Positions 59,255 through 64,000 of a DNA stretch of 64,000 nt are shown here, piece by piece; positions within the stretch are counted from its first letter, which is position 1, and every line of letters starts with the position of its first letter. The notes under the pieces are model-generated. The model was not told the origin of the DNA. It ran no database searches and saw only the letters and a list, made by a program, of their open reading frames with translations. The stretch covers positions 84,009 through 148,008 of the forward strand of contig JAAEYW010000010.1 in the NCBI GenBank assembly GCA_018223185.1, in the 5' to 3' direction. Source of the DNA: Oceanospirillales bacterium (GTDB lineage Bacteria > Pseudomonadota > Gammaproteobacteria > Pseudomonadales > Balneatricaceae). The translations under genes were made by a program, and so were the position numbers.

Positions 59255-59863
59255 ATGCCTTATACAAAACCCATACAAAAAAGAGCTAGAGAAACTGAAG
59301 CGAAATTTCTGGATGCGCTGGACAGCATACTCAATGAGCAGAGCTTCAGTGATACAACTATTGAACAGATTGCCGAAAGGGCCAATCTTACGAAGTCAGC
59401 GTTTTTACGCCGTTTTGGTACGAAAGATCAGGCGCTTTTTGTGCTATTTGGATTTTACGCTGATGCAGCCTCGGCACTAATACAACAAGTACTAAAACGT
59501 TTGCATGATCCCGAAGACATGATCAGTCTAATTGACGTACTATTCTTCGCGTCGTCTGAGTTTGATCTGTTATTGCAAAAGCACTTTTCAGCCAATAGAG
59601 CGATGTATGAATACTTTAAAAAAGACCTAAGAAGCCATCCTTTTACGCTAAAGATATTTGGTGAATGTATTGAGATGATGAAAGCTATTCAGCAACGCTA
59701 TTTTGAAGCTTCTGGTACAGAAATGGGAGCCAACGCAGCGGCACAGTTACTGGTCACGATTGACTTTAATTATTCTATGAGAGCGATGCCTGCTCTCCCT
59801 GATCTCCCAGCGCAGAGACACCTACTAATAGCTGAAATAGTAGCGCTAACCTTGAATAGATAG
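59255..59863 (+). CDS. TetR-family regulator
   Basis: 202 aa from the ATG at 59,255 (the frame opens at a TTG at 59,216 but its extra residues are hydrophobic and not TetR-like). HTH region: ILNEQSFSDTTIEQIAERANLTKSAFLRRFGTKDQALF. The C-terminal ligand domain is unassigned. It lies divergent to the autotransporter gene and may control it (inference from position). Confidence 0.85.
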   Translation: MPYTKPIQKRARETEAKFLDALDSILNEQSFSDTTIEQIAERANLTKSAFLRRFGTKDQALFVLFGFYADAASALIQQVLKRLHDPEDMISLIDVLFFASSEFDLLLQKHFSANRAMYEYFKKDLRSHPFTLKIFGECIEMMKAIQQRYFEASGTEMGANAAAQLLVTIDFNYSMRAMPALPDLPAQRHLLIAEIVALTLNR

Positions 59864-60141
59864 CCATCCGCGAATTCAAAACATATATTTCAGGAAATCG
59901 GAAAATGATAAAGTGAGTCGAAGAGCGATTATGGGTCCTGATATAGAGCTAAAGCCAACAATGCCGAGCGGCATGTCTACACGGCTGGAGTGTCACCCCA
60001 TGAAGTTTGAAGATCAGTATTTTTCAGCTCTGAAAAGTGTCTAGTGAAAGCTGTGAAGTCCAGGATGCCTATGAATCACCATAGGTTATACGGTTGGGCT
60101 CCGTACTTGTTGTTTTTAAGTGATTTTTATTTATGTACTAC
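59864..60141. other. Non-coding region before the intact tRNA
   Basis: About 280 bp without a gene. From 60,095 it resembles the region to the right of the split 5' half (both contain a TTGTTGTTTTTAA...TGATTTTT stretch), so the duplication of the tRNA includes upstream DNA of about 50 bp beyond the promoter. Confidence 0.4.
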
Positions 60142-60170
60142 TTGGCTTATTTCTCCGATCTAGGTATGAT
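60142..60170 (+). promoter_or_regulatory. Promoter of tRNA-Ile2
   Basis: TTGGCT, 17-bp spacer, TATGAT, 17 bp ahead of the tRNA. The same promoter, with one base difference beyond the -10 box, precedes the split 5' half on the minus strand (63,616-63,661). Confidence 0.75.
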
Positions 60171-60186
60171 TTGCGCTTTCTACTGA

Positions 60187-60263
60187 GGGCCTTTAGCTCA
60201 GTTGGTTAGAGCGCTCGACTCATAATCGATCGGTCGCAGGTTCAAGTCCTGCAAGGCCCACCA
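60187..60263 (+). tRNA. tRNA-Ile2 (anticodon CAU, lysidine-modified)
   Basis: 77 nt with encoded CCA. Acceptor stem GGGCCTT/AAGGCCC, D arm TAGCTCAGTTGGTTAGAGC, anticodon stem-loop CGACTCATAATCG, T arm GCAGGTTCAAGTCCTGC. C4-G69 and C5-G68 pairs are the TilS identity elements of tRNA-Ile2, which favour this over elongator tRNA-Met. It reads AUA and is normally essential. This is the only complete copy in the window; the other copy is split by the element. Confidence 0.9.
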
Positions 60264-60401
60264 ACTCCTTACCCTTTCCACGTTATTTTCCTTTGCTATC
60301 ATGTTTGATGCTCTCTGCAAGTTCACCAAAAAAAAGAACTCGTAGCGGGATGTCTAGCGCTTACTGATTGCCACAATTACCCTGCTACAAGTTCCCGGTT
60401 G

Positions 60402-61592
60402 CTATCCAGCCTTGGCCTCCTGTACGAAGTTATTCACATGGCTGCTGACATTGCGTAATCGGTCTGAAGCCAGATGGGCATAGCGTTCTGTCGTCTGGGC
60501 AGAGTGATGCCCTAGCAAATGCTGGACGTCGTATAGTGTTGCCGATCCGCTGTTGATTAGGATGCTGGCGAATGAATGCCGTAGGTCGTGAATGCGCAGC
60601 TGCTCAATCCCGCCTGCTTTTTCTTTGATGCGTGCAAACGCTTTCTTCGGATGTGACATTGGCTTACTGCCAGCTCGGCCTGGAAAAATGTATGGGTTCC
60701 CTGACCGCTTGTTTTGTTTTTGATCTTCCAGAATGGCTACCGCCCCATCATTAAGGAGTACGGTCCTGGATTGACCCGCTTTGGTTCGCGGTAGGAACAA
60801 CGTCGCACCTTGATCGGTGTACTCCAGCTCTTTCCACTTAGCGTTCAGGATCTCGCCGATGCGCATCCCACTCAGTAATGCCAGCTTCAGTGCATTTTTT
60901 GCAGTGGCGTTAGGTTCCTCATCACATGCCTTCAGGAATCGTGCGACCTGCTCTTTACTGAGAAAGACGTTGCGCTGATTGTTCTCCTTCAGCTTCTTGA
61001 TCAGGGAGGCTGGATTGGTTTCCAGGTAGCCCCACTCGCAGGCGAGTCGGAACATCCGGTGGATGAGAGATAGTACGCGATTGATCGTCGCAGGCTTCAG
61101 CGTATCCTTTTTACTGTCCAGTAGCTTCTGGATGTCCTGCTTGCTGATGTCAGTGATTCTTGATTCTTGCCAGATCGGGTACAGATGGTTGTTAAAGATG
61201 CCAATATCACTCTGGGCTGTTCGTTTGTTGGCTCGGGAGTATGGTAGGTAGTGCTCTTCTGCAAACTGTTGGAGCGTTAGTACTGCTCGTCGGGCGTTAC
61301 GTTCCTCCTGTGGATCAATGTCGTTGGACACCATTTTCTTGAGTTCGTTGGCTTTGAGGCGCGCCTCTTTTACATCGTAGGGTCCATGCTCACCGATCTG
61401 GATCGCTTTCTTTTTGCCGTAGATAGAGTAACGCAGCAGGTACCGTTTTCTACCTGCACGGTTTACGATCAGACGTAGTCCAGTACAGGCTTCGTCCGAG
61501 TATTCCGTTTCTCTACTGGAGCTGTTAGGCGGTGTGGGTGGTAGATCATCAATCAGTTTTTTGCTGAACTTAAATCGGCGTGAAGAGGACAT
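60402..61592 (-). CDS. Tyrosine recombinase/integrase of the element
   Basis: 396 aa, P4-type tRNA integrase. The N-terminal arm-binding domain (DUF4102-like: TGLRLIVNRAGRKRYLLRYSI, IGEHGPYDVKEAR) is followed by a core-binding domain and the catalytic residues: Arg in LLSGMRIGEIL, His-x-x-Arg in IHDLRHSFAS, His in LLGHHSAQ and the Tyr in TERYAHL. It points toward the tRNA 139 bp away. Two palindromes lie between it and the upstream 153-aa gene. It is predicted to cut the CTCATAAT core. Confidence 0.95.
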   Translation of the reverse strand: MSSSRRFKFSKKLIDDLPPTPPNSSSRETEYSDEACTGLRLIVNRAGRKRYLLRYSIYGKKKAIQIGEHGPYDVKEARLKANELKKMVSNDIDPQEERNARRAVLTLQQFAEEHYLPYSRANKRTAQSDIGIFNNHLYPIWQESRITDISKQDIQKLLDSKKDTLKPATINRVLSLIHRMFRLACEWGYLETNPASLIKKLKENNQRNVFLSKEQVARFLKACDEEPNATAKNALKLALLSGMRIGEILNAKWKELEYTDQGATLFLPRTKAGQSRTVLLNDGAVAILEDQKQNKRSGNPYIFPGRAGSKPMSHPKKAFARIKEKAGGIEQLRIHDLRHSFASILINSGSATLYDVQHLLGHHSAQTTERYAHLASDRLRNVSSHVNNFVQEAKAG

Positions 61593-61603
61593 TATTGGCT
61601 CCT

Positions 61604-61628
61604 TAGCGTGTGCGGTAAGTACACGCTA
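61604..61628 (-). promoter_or_regulatory. Palindrome just upstream of int
   Basis: TAGCGTGT-GCGGTAAGT-ACACGCTA, a perfect 8-bp inverted repeat ending 12 bp before the int ATG and touching its ribosome site. It could be a regulator operator or an RNA hairpin that limits Int synthesis. Confidence 0.5.
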
Positions 61629-61646
61629 GTTATACAAATGAGGAGG

Positions 61647-61671
61647 ATGCGCCGGAGTCAGACCGGCGCAT
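61647..61671 (-). promoter_or_regulatory. Second palindrome upstream of int
   Basis: ATGCGCCGG-AGTCAGA-CCGGCGCAT, perfect 9-bp stem without a T-run on either strand. It lies between int and the 153-aa gene; it may terminate or regulate, but the lack of T-run argues against an intrinsic terminator. Confidence 0.45.
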
Positions 61672-61789
61672 AGTGGGTCAGGCTGTAATCGCCTTGTAAT
61701 GGATTGTTAACGCTGCCCTCGTCCAAAAAACTATGCGAGGTTGCGCTATCCGATTGGTCTGTTACATGCGGGAAGTTGAGAATGGAATC

Positions 61790-62251
61790 TTACCCTGTAG
61801 GCACTGATGCCTTGCTCGCTTTCTTTGGCAGGTTAGCAAGAAGCTGTTTCTTCCACTTGCTGAAGTCACCTGTCAGTAGGTGCTGGAAGCAGTTCTTCTC
61901 ATGGGGGCTGAACAGCTGCTCTTGCCTCAGCACTGCGGCTAGGAAACCTGCATTGTTCGCGCTCTTGCCCTGTACGAATACAGGACGCAGGCGCGTAGAG
62001 CTGAAGGCTGTTTCTTTATTGAATGTTTGGTCAAAGCATTGCTCTATAGCATCGACTGGAATCCATTCGTCAGAGAAGTAGCCACCAGTACCATTAGCGG
62101 TGATGCGAAGGTGTAGTTGCTTCGTTTCTGCGTGGATGCCGATTTCATAGGTCAGTTCGTCTGTACTCTTGGGGCTGAGCTTAGGTGTTGATCCCTGATG
62201 TATTTGGTTGATCGGAAGGGGTTGTTGCTCGTTTTTCTTTTGCGTAGACAT
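61790..62251 (-). CDS. 153-aa cassette protein, unknown function
   Basis: 153 aa, no signal peptide. Start MSTQKKNEQQPLPINQIHQ is polar; the middle has LHLRITANGTGGYFSDEWIPVDAIEQC, and the C-terminus is Lys-rich. No family recognised. The same start survives in the decayed copy 1. It is third in the minus-strand cassette 60-aa, 120-aa, 153-aa, 52 bp after the second gene. Confidence 0.65.
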   Translation of the reverse strand: MSTQKKNEQQPLPINQIHQGSTPKLSPKSTDELTYEIGIHAETKQLHLRITANGTGGYFSDEWIPVDAIEQCFDQTFNKETAFSSTRLRPVFVQGKSANNAGFLAAVLRQEQLFSPHEKNCFQHLLTGDFSKWKKQLLANLPKKASKASVPTG

Positions 62252-62302
62252 AGGGGCTCCTTGAGCGTCTGCTCAATTGGAAAATGGGCTTTGTGGAGGT
62301 TG

Positions 62303-62665
62303 TTAGTCAGTCGAGTGGGACATTAATTGATCCAGTCGGTCATCAATTCCGGCCGGGAACACAAAGTAGTACCCGCCCCCACCATCGGTCGTGATGGCTA
62401 AGGCGATTGCCCAGATGCTGTCTAGTTGAATGACATACTCGGGAGTGTTCAATATGTTGGTGAGTTGAGGGTTATCATTGAGGATCTGATCAAGATCGTC
62501 GTGCAGCTCGATCAAAAACAAGCATGTAGTTTCCTGTTTCCAGAATGTACTGGCGGTATCGACGCTTCCGAAGGGGAGCTCAATCAATTCTCGGTCTAGC
62601 TGTTCGAGTACAAGTGCATCGAGCGGCAGCTCTCTGACATTCTCCGGGCTGTAAATATGTTTCAT
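62303..62665 (-). CDS. 120-aa cassette protein, possible immunity or accessory protein
   Basis: 120 aa, acidic, soluble. MKHIYSPENVRELPLDALVL, then LIELHDDLDQILNDNPQL and IALAITTDGGGGYYFVFPAGI. No family recognised. It lies directly after the bacteriocin-like gene (19 bp), the usual place of an immunity gene, but its soluble acidic character does not prove that. It is present, with frameshifts, in copy 1. Confidence 0.65.
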   Translation of the reverse strand: MKHIYSPENVRELPLDALVLEQLDRELIELPFGSVDTASTFWKQETTCLFLIELHDDLDQILNDNPQLTNILNTPEYVIQLDSIWAIALAITTDGGGGYYFVFPAGIDDRLDQLMSHSTD

Positions 62666-62683
62666 GGTTCATCGCCCTCTCTG

Positions 62684-62866
62684 CTAATCAGTGGGGCCTA
62701 AAATGACGCCTAAGACGCCGCCGACAATACCGCCAGCAGCCGTACCAACAACGGGGACCAAAGATCCGATACGTGCTCCAGCTATCATGCCGGTAATACC
62801 TCCGCTGATGCTTAGCTCAACACTGTAGGAAGACGTGTTCTCTGTTGATGTGTAGTGGATGGACAT
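62684..62866 (-). CDS. Bacteriocin-like peptide with double-glycine leader
   Basis: 60 aa; ribosome site AGGAG 9 nt upstream. The first 23 residues end in VELSISGG, matching the double-glycine leader consensus (E-L-x-I-x-G-G) cut by PCAT peptidase-transporters. The remaining 37 residues are very rich in Gly, Ala, Val and Ile with repeated GxxxG (ITGMIAGARIGSLVPVVG, TAAGGIVGGVLGVILGPTD), as in class II bacteriocins and microcin V-type peptides. No Cys. The alternative is a glycine-zipper membrane protein. No transporter is visible in the window. Confidence 0.6.
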   Translation of the reverse strand: MSIHYTSTENTSSYSVELSISGGITGMIAGARIGSLVPVVGTAAGGIVGGVLGVILGPTD

Positions 62867-62908
62867 GGGCTGTTACTCCTAATGATTCAGGAACATAGAA
62901 AATGACCA

Positions 62909-62926
62909 AAGCTCTGCGAGGAGCTT
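62909..62926 (-). other. Hairpin upstream of the bacteriocin-like gene (copy 2)
   Basis: On the minus strand AAGCTC-CTCGCA-GAGCTT then TGGTCATTTTC, 43 nt before the ATG. Counterpart of 51,139-51,156 with one compensatory base-pair change. Confidence 0.6.
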
Positions 62927-63575
62927 TGATCGTCTGCTGAGTTTTCATATCGGTTTGTACTAGGAGTTGTTACGGTGGGCTGATTGGTCGCTACATACCA
63001 TTCTGGCGCGTGGTAGAGGTGCTGGGTGATCTGTCTGGAGTTAGTGTATGTAAGGGTCAGTAACGGCTTGTAGAGTGCCTGGTAAGCTGCGTTTAGGTCT
63101 GTTTTCCTGCTCGTGAGATGCCGTATCGCTGGATCTCGTTGAGCTGTATCGAGAGAAAAAGTCCATTACACACCGTCAATGCTGCGTCGATTCGTCGTGT
63201 CGTTGCTAAAGGTGTTGTCTGAAGGAGAGTCTGCCGGTCCATGGCCGGGGTGTAGTTGTTGATTGGGTGGCTAGGGAGGGGTCTGTAATCACAATCGACG
63301 TACCGACGTACCGACGTACCGACGCCAACTTGGCTCCCATGGTTCTACGCATCATGTATGGCGTTTTCAGATTTGGTATCGCTTTTCTACAGCCGTCGAG
63401 AAGCTGCCAGTAGCATTTGTCGTGCTGCACTTGGTGTTGGATTTAGCCAGATTTTAAAGGGGTGATTCTAGAGTCCGGAGAGGGACCGGAGGGAAAAGGT
63501 CAGCACAGATAGAGGCGTTGTAATTGTGTTGAAAATTAAGGTAAAAACAACAAAACTGACGCGAACGTCCGTTAA
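62927..63575. other. Element end region, conserved in both copies, probably non-coding
   Basis: About 650 bp between the cassette and the tRNA core. Much is shared with copy 1 (49,934-50,180 and 50,795-51,138). Includes a GCGTCGATTCGTCGTGTCGT cluster at 63,184-63,205. A frame at 63,206-63,430 (74 aa) has partial similarity to copy 1 but no ribosome site, and I do not call it a gene. This is where integrase arm sites are expected. Confidence 0.4.
63296..63325. repeat. 8-bp tandem repeat (CGACGTAC)
   Basis: CGACGTAC three times followed by CGACGC. At the same place copy 1 has only GGACGTCGATTGC, so the array expanded or shrank in one copy. It belongs to the CGACG/CGTCG motif set. Confidence 0.8.
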
Positions 63576-63615
63576 ATTATGAGTCGAGCGCTCTAACCAA
63601 CTGAGCTAAAGGCCC
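63576..63615 (-). other. tRNA-Ile2 5' half (attachment site half)
   Basis: 40 bases identical to tRNA bases 60,187-60,226, ending in CTCATAAT, then TTAACGG. The promoter (TTGGCT/TATGAT) is preserved to 63,661. Together with the 3' half at 52,015-52,059 it forms a tRNA cut at the anticodon loop. Confidence 0.93.
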
Positions 63616-63661
63616 TCAGTAGAGAGCGCAAATCATACCTAGATCGGAGAAATAAGCCAAG

Positions 63662-64000
63662 AGTTACCGTGAGAAAAATCAATTAAAAACAACAGGTACA
63701 GAACACCAGGTGCATCTGGCGCTTGATCGATTGCGTGAAGTCGGTCTTAACATTCCGACTGCCAGACTTCCACTAATACCACCGTAGTACCTGAAATACG
63801 GACTATGGGCTTTCTCTGCTGATCATCCAGTAATAATACTGATGCAAACAATCTACCCTTGATCCAACCAAGGAACGACGTGACGCCCACACACTTCCAA
63901 ACGACAGAGCGTTGATTTCGTCCACTAGTTAAGCCAAACACAACTAGGGAAGTTGCGAATAAGTCCCTCCTCTTGAGACAATCTGCGATGCAACCTTCTC
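63662..64000. other. Right flank, chromosome side of the split tRNA
   Basis: No complete gene. A plus frame to the TAG at 63,785 reads TEHQVHLALDRLREVGLNIP, which has the look of a protein C-terminus, and a minus frame at 63,747-63,941 (64 aa) has no family match. Either may be a remnant. I cannot say what lies beyond base 64,000. Confidence 0.25.

Larger units (their letters stand above)
52060..63575 (-). mobile_element. Integrative element split into tRNA-Ile2 (anticodon loop)
   Basis: Flanked on the minus strand by the 5' half (63,576-63,615 with promoter to 63,661) and 3' half (52,015-52,059) of one tRNA-Ile2, sharing the core CTCATAAT. Rejoining the halves would give an intact tRNA and a circle with junction CACTTCTT-CTCATAAT-TTAACGG. 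Cargo: 430-aa unknown, P-loop ATPase, Ig-like autotransporter, TetR regulator, intact tRNA-Ile2, integrase, 153/120/60-aa cassette. The base composition looks more AT-rich than the flanking chromosome. No conjugation or phage structural genes are seen. Confidence 0.8.

Noticed and set aside
60187..60263. Reading the tRNA as elongator tRNA-Met(CAU)
   Set aside because: Acceptor pairs C4-G69 and C5-G68 are TilS identity elements and fit tRNA-Ile2; not proven without a covariance score.
63296..63325. CRISPR-like array
   Set aside because: Three and a half 8-bp tandem units without spacers; no cas genes in the window.
63206..63430. 74-aa minus frame near the element end
   Set aside because: Partly similar in copy 1, but there the frame breaks early and no ribosome site is present; the similarity is explained by nucleotide conservation of the end region.
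52060..63575. Prophage
   Set aside because: No capsid, terminase, tail or lysis genes; only integrase, ATPase and cargo are seen.

Overview
The window looks like a chromosome of a marine gammaproteobacterium of the Oceanospirillales/Pseudomonas side of the class. It has the rpsU-yqeY-dnaG-rpoD macromolecular synthesis operon, the lptD-surA-pdxA-rsmA-apaG-apaH block, the amgK-murU peptidoglycan recycling pair (found in Pseudomonas relatives, not enterics), a BCCT transporter and NhaA/NhaR. I did not identify a species; everything here comes from reading the sequence without database searches.

1-8,200 (minus strand): late cobalamin synthesis and uptake. A B12 riboswitch precedes btuB, followed by a small membrane protein, then cobO, cobB (cbiA), cbiB, cobC and cobQ in a tightly overlapping operon; cobQ runs off the left edge. 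8,500-18,000: a catabolic locus. On the minus strand are an aldehyde dehydrogenase, a degenerate M19 dipeptidase, a BCCT carrier and a RidA-like protein. Divergent to it are a LysR regulator, an unrecognised 573-aa protein, a DUF3726-like protein and a TSUP exporter. An ATAAG-N5-CTTAT palindrome occurs both between the two operons and ahead of the 573-aa gene, suggesting one LysR-controlled unit.

18,100-28,200: purT with a TTGCTAG palindrome cluster at its end, a COG0523 GTPase behind a Zur-like operator, trpE, nhaA with a structured leader ending in a terminator, nhaR, gph, rpe, a DUF3530-like protein and djlA. 28,200-44,900: murU/amgK, the lptD to folM run, an M48 protease with lemA, folK/folB, plsY and tsaD. 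45,000-49,811: rpsU, yqeY, dnaG, rpoD.

49,900-63,660: a mosaic integrative region built around tRNA-Ile2(CAU). On the minus strand a tRNA is split exactly at its anticodon loop (core CTCATAAT): its 5' half is at 63,576-63,615 and its 3' half at 52,015-52,059. Between them lie about 11.5 kb carrying a tyrosine integrase, an intact tRNA-Ile2 with its own promoter, a P-loop ATPase with a long Arg/Glu-rich tail, a 430-aa unknown, an Ig-like autotransporter, a TetR regulator, and a three-gene cassette whose first product looks like a double-glycine-leader bacteriocin. A decayed, inverted copy of that cassette and end region lies next to rpoD (49,908-51,825). The most unusual points are the spare tRNA carried by the element, the bacteriocin-like peptide, and the uncharacterised LysR regulon.
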